From: Weissella confusa
GTDB taxonomy: Bacteria > Bacillota > Bacilli > Lactobacillales > Lactobacillaceae
Direction: 5' to 3'
Assembly (NCBI GenBank): GCA_001436895.1
Contig: JQAY01000001.1
Coordinates: forward strand, 76,776 to 140,775
Length of the DNA stretch: 64,000 nucleotides
Part shown: one piece after another, positions 1 through 8,009 of the stretch
Layout: each line of letters starts with the position of its first letter
How positions within the stretch are numbered: the stretch's first letter is position 1
Notes under the pieces: model-generated
Database searches by the model: none
The model's input: the letters and a program-made list of their open reading frames with translations, nothing else
Told to the model about the DNA's origin: nothing
Translations under genes and position numbers: made by a program

Positions 1-26
1 AATCTAAAGACCTTCGGGTTACAAGT

Positions 27-60
27 AAGACGTTCGAGAAATCGAACGTCTTTTCTTTTT
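27..60 (+). terminator. Rho-independent terminator of the upstream gene
   Basis: An 11-bp perfect stem (27-37 with 42-52, GAAA loop) is followed by a T-rich tract. A 35-base stretch including this hairpin is repeated identically at 1441-1475, after the next gene. The gene it serves lies outside the window. Confidence 0.85.
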
Positions 61-179
61 GTTTTCTGAACTTATCCAGTAAAAGCCTACAGCAAGCAAC
101 GTATTAGTTGCATGTTATACAATGAAAAATAGGAACGTCGTCCAAATTGCTGAGAATAGTGAGTGTAAGGATAAGCGAT

Positions 180-1436
180 ATGAAACACAAAAAGAGTGTG
201 ATTGCTGGAACTATCATTGCTGCGCTGGCACTGGGTGTTGGTGGTGCATATGCTGGTTACCAGACTGCGCAATCACGAGGTCAGAATCAGTCTGAAAATA
301 AAACGAAAGCAGATAACTCAAGCAAAAATAAGAAAAGTAAATCAGTAAAACCGGTAAGCCGTCAATCTTCTGTGAAAGAATCGGCTACGAGTAAAGAGGT
401 TCCGCAGTATTTACAGTTAACCGATGACCAAGTGTCAAATTTCGGCCATTGGGTGGGTGATCAAGCTGCAAAGATGAATTTAGTTGGTTCGGAACTGCAT
501 ATTAGATTAGGGGTTCCGGCAACAATTACAAACAGTGATGGCATTTACTATGACACGGTTAACGGCCCTTTGTTTATTAATCAGAGTAATGATGGCAAAG
601 GTTTGCAGGCGTTAGCGACATTTGGCTTTTACAAATGGGATGATACTGAAATTCATGGAGAATTATCTACACCAAACATTACGGATAAGACTGGATATGT
701 AAGCCCACAGGAATTGACGTTAGGCTATGAGGGATATCGTGGTCACGTGGCGATGACTACGGATTACAAGGAAGCGATGTACGTGATTGCTAATGACGGT
801 AACATCTATGAATTTGATGCGCCAGCAGGGTCTAATGCGGCTGTGTTTCGCCCAGCTTTCCGTGAAAGACCAGAACTAGCGCAAGCTTCTGGTGTTATTG
901 GCAAGGTAACTTCTGATGCGAATGCAGTTGCGGAATTAAACAGGTTAGTTGGCTATGATACAACACAGATAGCCAAAAATTATCAATACACAAGTAGTAC
1001 AACTGCCGTTTCCACGTCATATGATCAATTAAATGATAAGCAAAAGTACGCCGTGATTATCATGAAGCAAAATCCAATCACAGCCATGGGTGGGGTGCCG
1101 TTGCCTTTGGATATTGATAATGGACATTCTAAAACGATTCATGTAATGCCAGACAGAACTGCGAGTGGTGTACGACAAGTGTTTGTTAGCGAATTTGTTG
1201 CTGGTGGTGGCGCTTGGAACTATCAAGCTTTTTCAATGAATGGTGACGAAGTAACGATTTACAATGAACCGACCATTACGAACCCTAACGATGCGACTTA
1301 CCAATGGAAGGGCGAACCTGGTAGTGTTATGACAACCTTTAATTTGCGGGATGCCTATAATGAACTCGTTGACAATAATACTGGTCAGGAAGCTGAGATG
1401 AACAAGATTGCTAATGTACTAAAAGTCGGCGAATAA
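180..1436 (+). CDS. Exported or membrane-anchored protein of unknown function
   Basis: This is a 418-residue protein. Residues about 6-27 form a hydrophobic segment after a KHKK start, which is a signal peptide or uncleaved anchor without a lipobox cysteine. A Lys/Ser/Asn-rich linker (about 30-75) follows, then a folded domain of roughly 340 residues rich in Asp, Asn and Tyr. I start at ATG 180, preceded by TAAGG nine bases upstream, not at the in-frame TTG at 147. The gene stands alone between two identical terminators. I do not recognise the domain. The layout (anchor, charged linker, extracellular domain) is typical of lactobacillar surface proteins. Location is inferred and function is unknown. 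Confidence 0.7.
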   Translation: MKHKKSVIAGTIIAALALGVGGAYAGYQTAQSRGQNQSENKTKADNSSKNKKSKSVKPVSRQSSVKESATSKEVPQYLQLTDDQVSNFGHWVGDQAAKMNLVGSELHIRLGVPATITNSDGIYYDTVNGPLFINQSNDGKGLQALATFGFYKWDDTEIHGELSTPNITDKTGYVSPQELTLGYEGYRGHVAMTTDYKEAMYVIANDGNIYEFDAPAGSNAAVFRPAFRERPELAQASGVIGKVTSDANAVAELNRLVGYDTTQIAKNYQYTSSTTAVSTSYDQLNDKQKYAVIIMKQNPITAMGGVPLPLDIDNGHSKTIHVMPDRTASGVRQVFVSEFVAGGGAWNYQAFSMNGDEVTIYNEPTITNPNDATYQWKGEPGSVMTTFNLRDAYNELVDNNTGQEAEMNKIANVLKVGE

Positions 1437-1440
1437 GCTA

Positions 1441-1475
1441 AAGACGTTCGAGAAATCGAACGTCTTTTCTTTTTG
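1441..1475 (+). terminator. Rho-independent terminator, duplicate of 27-60
   Basis: The same 11-bp stem, GAAA loop and T tract as at 27-60, directly after the stop codon at 1436. Confidence 0.9.
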
Positions 1476-1782
1476 CATCAATTATTCCGCTGAACAGGAA
1501 GATGTTTCTGAAAGCTGTATACTTTTGTTTACTCATTGTAATGAGGTGTCTTTTTTAGGGGAGTTTTTTCCTATTACTTGAAAACAGTGCTAAATTGTAG
1601 GAGATGGGTTGTAGTGGCTCGGTTAAATTATTGTCATAAGCTTTCAACAGCCAAGTTGGACGAAATTCTTTATGACTTTTATTTAGCATTTAGCATACGA
1701 ATACCACTAAATATTTAGCGATAAGCGTAAAACTGAATAGTACTGAGACCGCAATCCAAATTGATAATTTGGAGGTTTTGTC
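1476..1782. other. 307-bp intergenic region upstream of mntH
   Basis: No gene is visible. The hexamer TTTAGC occurs three times in the direct orientation (1682-1687, 1689-1694, 1714-1719), about 65-100 bases before the start of mntH. This could be a binding site for a metal-responsive regulator such as MntR, but it does not match a consensus I can state with confidence. A strong ribosome binding site GGAGG lies at 1771-1775. Confidence 0.35.
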
Positions 1783-3171
1783 ATGGAAAATGTGACAAAC
1801 GGTAAGAACGGGTTGATTCAAAACGCCGCAGACGATGCCAGTTTGGCAGAAGTTAACGGGTCAATTGTGCCACCAAAAAACGGTTCTTTTTGGCGTAAGC
1901 TCTGGGCGTTTTCTGGACCAGGTGCCTTGGTGGCGGTTGGTTACATGGATCCGGGTAATTGGGTAACGTCAGTAACAGGTGGTGCAACATATCACTACTT
2001 GCTATTGTCAATTGTGTTGATTTCATCATTGATTGCCATGATGCTCCAGTATATGGCTGGAAAGATGGGGATGGTTACTGGTGAAGACTTGGCGCAAGCA
2101 ACACGAAACCGTACCAGTAAAGGTGGCGGTATTGCGCTATGGATTATTACTGAGTTAGCGCTGATGGCCACGGATATCGCCGAAGTTATCGGTGGTGCCA
2201 TCGCGCTCCATTTGTTGTTCGGTTGGTCAATGATCGTATCTGTTTTAACAACGGCATTTGATGTTTTGTTGCTATTGTTGTTGATGCGTTTTGGGTTCCG
2301 AAAGATTGAAGCGATTGTTATTACGTTGATTATGACAATCTTGTTTGTATTCTTGTATCTTGTTGTCCTATCTCGACCTGATATTGCAGCGATGTTTGGT
2401 GGTTACTTGCCAAAGATTCAAGCTGTTAACACACATGGTATTGCGGGCGCAGATTCACCATTGGTTATGACGCTGGGTATTATTGGTGCGACAGTTATGC
2501 CGCACAACTTGTATTCGCACTCATCTATCGCCCAAACGCGTAAGGTTAACCGCGAGAACAAGGAAGAGTTAAAGGAATCTGTTCGCTCTATGGCTTGGGA
2601 TTCAAACATCCAACTTTCAATGGCATTTGTTATTAACTCAATGTTGTTGATTTTGGGGGCTGCGATGTTCTTCGGACACGCAGATTCAGTTGGTACGTTT
2701 GGTCAAATGTACAACGCTTTGGGTGATAAGACGATTGCGGGGGCGATTGCATCACCAGTTCTTTCAACGTTGTTTGCCGTTGCGTTGTTGGCTTCAGGTC
2801 AAAACTCAACAATCACGGGTACGTTGACCGGTGAAATTATCATGGCTGGATTCTTGCACTTGCGCGTACCAATGTGGTTACGTCGTGTCATCACGCGTGG
2901 TTTGGCTTTGATTCCGGTTGTTGCCTTTACACTGATTTACGGTGGTGCTGAAGATAAGCTGGATCAATTGCTTGTGTACTCACAAGTCTTCTTGTCAGTT
3001 GCTTTGCCATTTGCGATGGCACCGCTCATTTGGATGACCAGTTCAAAGAAGATTATGGGTGAAGAGTTCATCATTTCAAAGTGGATGACGATTGTCGCCT
3101 GGTTGGTCTTCTTGTTGTTGACTGGTTTGAACATTCAATTGGTAATTCAAATTGTGGGCAAGTTACTTTAA
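1783..3171 (+). CDS. mntH: NRAMP-family divalent metal (Mn2+/Fe2+) transporter
   Basis: This is a proton-coupled importer of Mn2+ and other divalent metals in the cytoplasmic membrane. The 462-residue protein has about eleven hydrophobic segments and both NRAMP signatures: DPGNW at residues 56-60 (metal-binding Asp and Asn of helix 1) and MPHNLYSHS from residue 239 (helix 6 metal-binding Met, after the MPHN type of the bacterial family). Start ATG has GGAGG seven bases upstream. It is followed 18 bp later by a universal stress protein gene without a terminator between them, so the two probably share a transcript. Lactic acid bacteria rely heavily on Mn2+, so this is expected. Family assignment is firm; the exact metal is inferred. 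Confidence 0.95.
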   Translation: MENVTNGKNGLIQNAADDASLAEVNGSIVPPKNGSFWRKLWAFSGPGALVAVGYMDPGNWVTSVTGGATYHYLLLSIVLISSLIAMMLQYMAGKMGMVTGEDLAQATRNRTSKGGGIALWIITELALMATDIAEVIGGAIALHLLFGWSMIVSVLTTAFDVLLLLLLMRFGFRKIEAIVITLIMTILFVFLYLVVLSRPDIAAMFGGYLPKIQAVNTHGIAGADSPLVMTLGIIGATVMPHNLYSHSSIAQTRKVNRENKEELKESVRSMAWDSNIQLSMAFVINSMLLILGAAMFFGHADSVGTFGQMYNALGDKTIAGAIASPVLSTLFAVALLASGQNSTITGTLTGEIIMAGFLHLRVPMWLRRVITRGLALIPVVAFTLIYGGAEDKLDQLLVYSQVFLSVALPFAMAPLIWMTSSKKIMGEEFIISKWMTIVAWLVFLLLTGLNIQLVIQIVGKLL

Positions 3172-3189
3172 TTTTCGGGGGATAATGAA

Positions 3190-3648
3190 ATGGCTTTGGA
3201 ACTATCAGATATTCAAACAGCCTACCAACATGTTTTAGTTGGGGTTGATGAATCAGAACAAGGACAAGTTGCACTAGCAAGTGCTGTCCATCAGGCGCTA
3301 GAAGATCAAGCGAAGTTGACGATTGCGACTGTGTTGGAACTTGGGGATCTTTCAACAACAGACGTCTTAAGCTTGTCAGCTGTGAATAAGCGTCGTGAAG
3401 ATTTAGAAAAGAACTTGCAAACGTATAAGGCATACGCTATCGAGCAAGGTGTGACGGAAGTCGAGACGGTTTTGGCGGATGGTGCTAAAGCTGGTGAAGT
3501 ACTAGCAATGGAATTGGCACCTGAGATTAAGGCTGACCTACTCATTGTCGGCGCGCACTCAAAGCAAGGTATGTGGCCATCATTGGGATCACAAGCGGTG
3601 TACATTGCGCGACACGCTAAGATTTCATCATTGATTGCCCGTCGTTAG
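3190..3648 (+). CDS. Universal stress protein (UspA family)
   Basis: A 152-residue single-domain Usp protein. The N-terminal strand YQHVLVGVDESEQG carries the conserved Asp of the nucleotide site. The C-terminal LLIVGAHSKQGMWPSLGSQAVYIARHAK matches the family ATP-binding motif (G-x2-G-x9-G-[ST]) only partly, so nucleotide binding is uncertain. Usp proteins are soluble cytoplasmic stress proteins. It lies 18 bp after mntH with GGGGGA as ribosome binding site and is followed by a terminator. Pairing of NRAMP and Usp genes is common in lactobacilli and suggests joint expression. Confidence 0.9.
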   Translation: MALELSDIQTAYQHVLVGVDESEQGQVALASAVHQALEDQAKLTIATVLELGDLSTTDVLSLSAVNKRREDLEKNLQTYKAYAIEQGVTEVETVLADGAKAGEVLAMELAPEIKADLLIVGAHSKQGMWPSLGSQAVYIARHAKISSLIARR

Positions 3649-3656
3649 GCAAGGTT

Positions 3657-3701
3657 AAGCGCTTTTGGTTGTGTGTGATACATAATCAAAGGCGCTTTTT
3701 A
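3657..3701 (+). terminator. Terminator after the mntH-usp operon
   Basis: Inverted repeat AAGCGC...GCGCTT with an extended, wobble-containing stem, ending in a T run at about 3696. Confidence 0.75.
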
Positions 3702-3730
3702 GTTTTAAAACGAATTAGAAAGTGAATAAG

Positions 3731-4414
3731 ATGGCAAAGGATAAACAAACATTAGCACAACGAAATAATTTGATTCGTGCATCCGTGATGGGGGCGAATG
3801 ATGGCATTTTGTCAGTTTCCGGAATTGTTATTGGTGTCGCTGGAGCAACGACGAACTCATTCGCTATTTTTATCGCTGGTTTCGCTGGTGCGCTAGCCGG
3901 AACAGTTTCAATGGCGATGGGAGAATACGTTTCCGTACACTCGCAAAACGATGCGCAAATTAAGGCGGAAGCCGTGCAAAATGATGCATTGAATAATCGT
4001 TACGACGAAGAATTTGCGTTCGTACAAAAGAAGTATGAAGCACAAGGTATTTCTGAACACCTAGCAAACAAGGCAACGCAAGAGATGATGGAAAAGGATG
4101 CGCTGGGGACGACGGTTCGTGAGCGATATGGGTTCACGTTGCACCATGAAATGTCAGCCGTCGGGGCAGCGATTGCATCAATGGTCTCGTTCCCGCTTGG
4201 ATCATTGTTGCCAATGTTGGCAATTACTTTATTCCCACCACACATTCGTGTTGCTGCAACTGGAGTAGCCGTTTTGATTGCGTTGGCGATTACGGGTTAT
4301 TCAGCAGCGCATTTGTCTGGGGCAAATGAGAAGAAAGCGACGCTACGTAATGTCGTCGCCGGTGTGTTCACAATGATTGTGACGTTCTACATTGGAACGT
4401 TGATTGGTCGATAG
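3731..4414 (+). CDS. VIT1/CCC1-family metal transporter, first copy
   Basis: A 227-residue membrane protein of the VIT1/CCC1 (Fe2+/Mn2+ transporter) family. It opens with RASVMGANDGILSVSGIVIGVAGA, the family's first helix with the conserved Asn-Asp-Gly, followed by MAMGEYVSVHSQ in the second helix. A charged cytoplasmic helical hairpin (about residues 90-145) corresponds to the family's metal-binding domain, and three further helices follow. Members move Fe2+ or Mn2+ out of the cytosol. I prefer ATG 3731; GTG 3722 in the same frame is possible and neither has a strong ribosome binding site. The second copy starts 15 bp downstream. Together with mntH the region looks like a manganese/iron homeostasis neighbourhood. 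Confidence 0.88.
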   Translation: MAKDKQTLAQRNNLIRASVMGANDGILSVSGIVIGVAGATTNSFAIFIAGFAGALAGTVSMAMGEYVSVHSQNDAQIKAEAVQNDALNNRYDEEFAFVQKKYEAQGISEHLANKATQEMMEKDALGTTVRERYGFTLHHEMSAVGAAIASMVSFPLGSLLPMLAITLFPPHIRVAATGVAVLIALAITGYSAAHLSGANEKKATLRNVVAGVFTMIVTFYIGTLIGR

Positions 4415-4429
4415 GGGGAGCGTGCAACC

Positions 4430-5113
4430 ATGAAAAATGTTAAGACACATCAAACGATGGAAGAACGTTTGAATGCGATTCGTGCCGGTGTGCTCGGCTC
4501 AAATGACGGCATTCTGACAGTTGTTGGTGTACTATTTTCTGTTGGTGCTGCCACAACCAATCAGTTCACAATTCTGATAGCTGGTTTGGCTGACTTGTTA
4601 GCCTGTGCTTTGTCGATGGCATCTGGTGAGTATGCGTCAGTTAGTTCGCAAGCGGACGCGGAAAAGGTCGTCGTTGACCTTGAAACCCAACGTTTGCGCG
4701 TTGACCCAGATGGTGTGGCGACAGACATTCGTCAATTCTATCTGGACCGTGGGGTTTCCGAAGCGACGGCTGCAGAAATCGCGACTGAATTGATGGCCAA
4801 GTCACCTTTGGAAACGATTCTATCGACGAAATATAATGTGCAATTGGGCCACTATGTCAGTCCTTGGGCTGCGGCGTTTTCATCATTGTTCTGTGCAGCA
4901 ATTGGTGGGGCATTCCCATTGCTAGCATTGTACTTTTCACCAGTTCGTTGGCAATTCTGGGCAACCATTCTAGCAACGACGGTAGCGGTAGCACTAACGG
5001 GTTACTTGAGTGCGTTGATTGGAAAGGGCTTTGCTAGCCGAGCAGTTAAGCGTAATGTGGTCATCGGCTTGCTGACGATTGCCATTCACTACACAATTGG
5101 ATTATTATTCTAA
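4430..5113 (+). CDS. VIT1/CCC1-family metal transporter, second copy
   Basis: A 227-residue paralogue of the preceding gene. Residues 18-40 (RAGVLGSNDGILTVVGVLFSVG) and SMASGEYASVSSQAD align with the same motifs in copy one, as does the LxxKSPLETI loop of the cytoplasmic domain. It shares an operon with copy one, separated by only 15 bp, with GGGGGAG upstream. Divergence between the two is substantial, so the duplication is old or they were acquired separately. Such pairs occur widely in lactobacilli. The two proteins could form heteromers or handle different metals; that is speculation. Confidence 0.88.
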   Translation: MKNVKTHQTMEERLNAIRAGVLGSNDGILTVVGVLFSVGAATTNQFTILIAGLADLLACALSMASGEYASVSSQADAEKVVVDLETQRLRVDPDGVATDIRQFYLDRGVSEATAAEIATELMAKSPLETILSTKYNVQLGHYVSPWAAAFSSLFCAAIGGAFPLLALYFSPVRWQFWATILATTVAVALTGYLSALIGKGFASRAVKRNVVIGLLTIAIHYTIGLLF

Positions 5114-5122
5114 AAAGATAAC

Positions 5123-5149
5123 AAGCGCTCGAGAAACCGAGCGCTTTTT
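5123..5149 (+). terminator. Terminator after the VIT/CCC1 pair
   Basis: Perfect 9-bp stem AAGCGCTCG/CGAGCGCTT followed by TTT and C. Confidence 0.85.
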
Positions 5150-5159
5150 CTGTGCGTGA

Positions 5160-5191
5160 GATACAACTGAGATACAAACGTGAGGTATGAT
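5160..5191 (+). promoter_or_regulatory. Promoter with paired GATACAA repeats (likely response-regulator site)
   Basis: GATACAA occurs at 5160-5166 and again at 5171-5177, an 11-bp period, as expected for a dimer of an OmpR-type regulator on one face of DNA. A -10 box TATGAT lies at 5186-5191, so the repeats occupy the -35 region. Exactly the same arrangement recurs at 7940-7971 before the LCP gene. Autoregulation of the operon below is inferred. Confidence 0.7.
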
Positions 5192-5229
5192 AGACTGTCA
5201 TTACGAATGAGTGAAGGAAGGCAGTTGTC

Positions 5230-5892
5230 ATGAAGCGAACAATTCTAATAGTCGACGACAGTGTGCGAATTAACCAGCTCGTCAAAATGAGTTTGATGAA
5301 TACGTATGCTATCGTACAAGCGTTCACTGGTGAAGATGCCGTTGCGACCTTGCAATCGACAAAGATTGACTTAGTGTTATTGGATATCACGTTGCCTAAG
5401 ATGAGTGGCTATGACGTTTTGCCGTATATCACGGATAAGGAAATACCGGTCATCTTTTTGACGGCTAAAACTGAGGTGGCGGATGTTGTACAGGGCTTGC
5501 AACTGGGCGCGGATGACTACATCACAAAGCCGTTCCACTTGGAAGTGCTGAAGAGTCGTGTCGAAGCGGTCATGCGTCGGGTATACGGCCATACCGATGA
5601 GATTATTAAGTACGGTGATTTGGTAATTGATGTCACCCAACAAACGGTACGCCGAAATGGCGAGTTGGTGGATTTAACCAATAAGGAATTTGAACTGCTG
5701 GTTTATTTCGTGCGGAATCAAGGGGTGACTTTGGCGCGTGAAACACTGTATGAAAATATCTGGGATTTTGCGGATGACATGGTGGATACCCGAACTGTCG
5801 ATTTGCATGTACAACGACTACGTAAAAAGTTGGGCCTAGCTGACCGGATTACGACAGTGTTCCGCGTTGGTTATCGAATGGAGACGCTATGA
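5230..5892 (+). CDS. OmpR-family response regulator
   Basis: A 220-residue two-domain transcription factor. The receiver domain (1-115) has the acidic pair D9-D10, the phospho-acceptor D52 in LVLLDITLP, and the conserved K100 in YITKPF. The C-terminal winged-helix domain (125-220) ends with VDLHVQRLRKKLG...TVFRVGYRME, diagnostic of the OmpR/PhoB class. Ribosome binding site AAGGAAGG. It overlaps the kinase gene by four bases (ATGA), so the two are translationally coupled. Its probable binding site is the GATACAA pair in its own promoter, shared with the LCP gene. The signal it senses is unknown. Confidence 0.95.
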   Translation: MKRTILIVDDSVRINQLVKMSLMNTYAIVQAFTGEDAVATLQSTKIDLVLLDITLPKMSGYDVLPYITDKEIPVIFLTAKTEVADVVQGLQLGADDYITKPFHLEVLKSRVEAVMRRVYGHTDEIIKYGDLVIDVTQQTVRRNGELVDLTNKEFELLVYFVRNQGVTLARETLYENIWDFADDMVDTRTVDLHVQRLRKKLGLADRITTVFRVGYRMETL

Positions 5893-7286
5893 AAATTTCG
5901 ATTAAATTGTTCATTGCTTTCATTGTTATTTTGGTGGCGTCACTATCGATCAACAGTGTGTTGGTATTGCATCGTAGTTTTGAAAGTGGCCTGCAAGAAA
6001 AGGAATCAAGTGCTGCGGTCCTTAATAAGCAGACGGCGCGACAAGTGCAACAATTGGATTATCAACAAGATAAAGGTATTAAAGAAGCCCAAGTCATTAA
6101 GTTCGTCGGCACGACGCAAGATAATGTGTTGATTTGGGATGCGAAGCAAAAGTTGATTTACCATGAGGACATGGCAGTTAAGCAAGCTAATCGTTTGAAA
6201 TTGCTAGAGGGTGATAAACAACAGATTCAATATTTGCTAGATGGTAATCGGAAGTATGTCGTGGCGACAATTAAGGTCCAGCTACTACGTAAGACGTATT
6301 ACATTAGTACGTTTACGGATTTAAATTCTGTTTATGCCGCGCAAAATCGCTTGCTTCGAGATGTGCAGGTTAACTTGTTGGTACTGTTCTTAGTGTCAAC
6401 GGCAATTATTTATGTCTTAACGAAACAAATCTTGGTGCCAGTGCATCAACTACGTCAGGCTAGTCGGTCGTTTCAGACGGATCCGATGGGTTATCAATCT
6501 TTGAAGCCAATGCGTCATGATGAATTAACAGAATTGGTCAATGATTTTAATCAGATGGCGCATCAAATTCAGGCGATGGTGGCATCTGAACGTGAAAATG
6601 CGGCTTTTCAAAAAGAGTTTGCGAGTCATTTGACTCACGAAATTAATACGCCACTGACGATCATTTTGGGTTATGCCGAGCTTATCGCTGAATCGAACGT
6701 CACTGAAGAGGTGAAGCAAGAGGCGGTACGCTATATTGTGGATGAAAGTACGCGACTAAAGCAACTTGGTGGCCGTATCAGTCAGCTGATTCAATATGAC
6801 CACGTGACTTTGCAACGCGAAACCATTAGCAGCAAGATGTTGCACGAAAAGGTGACAGATATTGCGCTTGGCATTCGACAACAAACAGCTCATGGATTCC
6901 AATTTGATTATGCAAGTCAGGCCGATTATCGTTTGCATACAGATATGGGCTTGGTTTCAGAAATGTTGGTCAATCTGCTGGATAATGCTGTCAAAGCATT
7001 GCCACAGCAAGGCGGTCGAATTGTGGTGGCAGAGAACTTGGATGAAACGGGACTGACAATCACGATAACTGACAATGGTCATGGATTAGATGAACAAGCC
7101 GTTGATGATGTTTTTGAACCATTCGTGACAGATAGCGAGCTTGGTGAAGATGATCATCTTGGCTTAGGGCTGTCGATTGTCAAAAGAATTAGTACGGCTT
7201 TGGGGTGGCGTGTGGCTCTAAATAATAATTCTGGGGAAGGAGTGACCGTCAGCATTCAGGTGCCGGCGCAAGATATTGAACGATGA
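5889..7286 (+). CDS. Membrane sensor histidine kinase
   Basis: A 465-residue kinase partner of the regulator above. TM1 (about 5-25), an extracytoplasmic sensor of about 130 residues, TM2 (about 157-178), then a HAMP domain (LVPVHQLRQASRSF...). The DHp helix has the H-box FASHLTHEINTPLT with the phospho-accepting His at about residue 250. The ATPase domain shows the N box LLDNAVKAL, G1 DNGHG and G2 GLGLSIV. The stop overlaps the start of the next gene by four bases. No cysteine or known ligand motif is visible in the sensor domain. Confidence 0.95.
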   Translation: MKISIKLFIAFIVILVASLSINSVLVLHRSFESGLQEKESSAAVLNKQTARQVQQLDYQQDKGIKEAQVIKFVGTTQDNVLIWDAKQKLIYHEDMAVKQANRLKLLEGDKQQIQYLLDGNRKYVVATIKVQLLRKTYYISTFTDLNSVYAAQNRLLRDVQVNLLVLFLVSTAIIYVLTKQILVPVHQLRQASRSFQTDPMGYQSLKPMRHDELTELVNDFNQMAHQIQAMVASERENAAFQKEFASHLTHEINTPLTIILGYAELIAESNVTEEVKQEAVRYIVDESTRLKQLGGRISQLIQYDHVTLQRETISSKMLHEKVTDIALGIRQQTAHGFQFDYASQADYRLHTDMGLVSEMLVNLLDNAVKALPQQGGRIVVAENLDETGLTITITDNGHGLDEQAVDDVFEPFVTDSELGEDDHLGLGLSIVKRISTALGWRVALNNNSGEGVTVSIQVPAQDIER

Positions 7287-7906
7287 AACAAAAGCAAAAT
7301 TGGCTTGTGCTCGGCTTGACGATTCTCTTTTTCTTCTTAGTAATTGGCATGCTCCAACTTTTTGTACGCTGGCAAGATAATCATTATAGCCAGCAAACGC
7401 CTTATCAAACGTCGTACAGCTTGCCTAATAAGCAACAGATGCCGTTAAGCAATGCTGAGGCCTTAACTGTTGTGACCGAATATGCCAATCCGATTAAGTT
7501 TAAAAGTGATGTTGACGAAGCGGGTGGTGTGGATTTAAAGCGAATCCTGGAACCAGTAATTGGCGACATTCCTAATGATTTGCAGATACTTGATGTTGAA
7601 AAACGGGTGTATCACTCAACCAACGGTGAGGTTGTGACAACCTATTATGTTAGTGCGATGAGCAAAACAAATGAAATCGATTTTGAGTTTGTGCCTAGCA
7701 ACAATTTGATTTTGAATCTGCAATGGTTCGGCGACAGTGTTAACCTGCCGTTGCAAAGAATTGTCCAAAATTGGCGCAACAACATCAACGTGACACTACG
7801 TCATCAGGAAAGTTTGGCTGATGGTGAAATTAGTCAACAATTCGTAGGGGGCATTAATTATCGATTTGCGAAATCAAATGCCAGTTTAGTAATCACACTT
7901 GTCTAG
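7283..7906 (+). CDS. Membrane-anchored protein of unknown function, third gene of the two-component operon
   Basis: A 207-residue protein with one N-terminal transmembrane segment (about 8-28, LVLGLTILFFFLVIGMLQLFV) and an extracytoplasmic domain of about 175 residues. It overlaps the kinase gene by four bases, so it is produced together with it. The gene order resembles operons in which an anchored extracellular protein modulates a kinase, such as the YycH/YycI proteins of the WalKR system, but I see no clear homology. A role as accessory regulator or sensor subunit is inferred from position only. Confidence 0.75.
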   Translation: MKQKQNWLVLGLTILFFFLVIGMLQLFVRWQDNHYSQQTPYQTSYSLPNKQQMPLSNAEALTVVTEYANPIKFKSDVDEAGGVDLKRILEPVIGDIPNDLQILDVEKRVYHSTNGEVVTTYYVSAMSKTNEIDFEFVPSNNLILNLQWFGDSVNLPLQRIVQNWRNNINVTLRHQESLADGEISQQFVGGINYRFAKSNASLVITLV

Positions 7907-7912
7907 AAGGAG

Positions 7913-7937
7913 GTCCGCAATTTTGCGGGCTTTTTTT
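7913..7937 (+). terminator. Terminator after the two-component operon
   Basis: GTCCGCAA/TTGCGGGC stem (7913-7920 with 7923-7930, one wobble) and T7. A GGAGGT sequence just after the stop looks like a ribosome binding site but has no ORF after it. Confidence 0.85.
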
Positions 7938-7939
7938 AC

Positions 7940-7971
7940 GATACAAGTTAGATACAACTTCTCCGTATGCT
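7940..7971 (+). promoter_or_regulatory. LCP gene promoter with paired GATACAA repeats
   Basis: GATACAA at 7940-7946 and 7951-7957, then TATGCT at 7966-7971. Distances between first repeat, second repeat and -10 box are the same as at 5160-5191 (11 and 15 bases). This points to control of the LCP gene by the adjacent two-component system. Confidence 0.7.
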
Positions 7972-8009
7972 TAAGCATATATTACTTTGTGTAGAGGAGT
8001 TTAGTGAAC

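Noticed and set aside
1476-1782. Manganese (yybP-ykoY) riboswitch upstream of mntH
   Set aside because: Could not find the conserved paired loops of that class; only TTTAGC direct repeats are visible.
7907-7915. Ribosome binding site for a hidden small gene after the two-component operon
   Set aside because: GGAGGT is followed directly by a terminator hairpin and no start codon at a proper distance.
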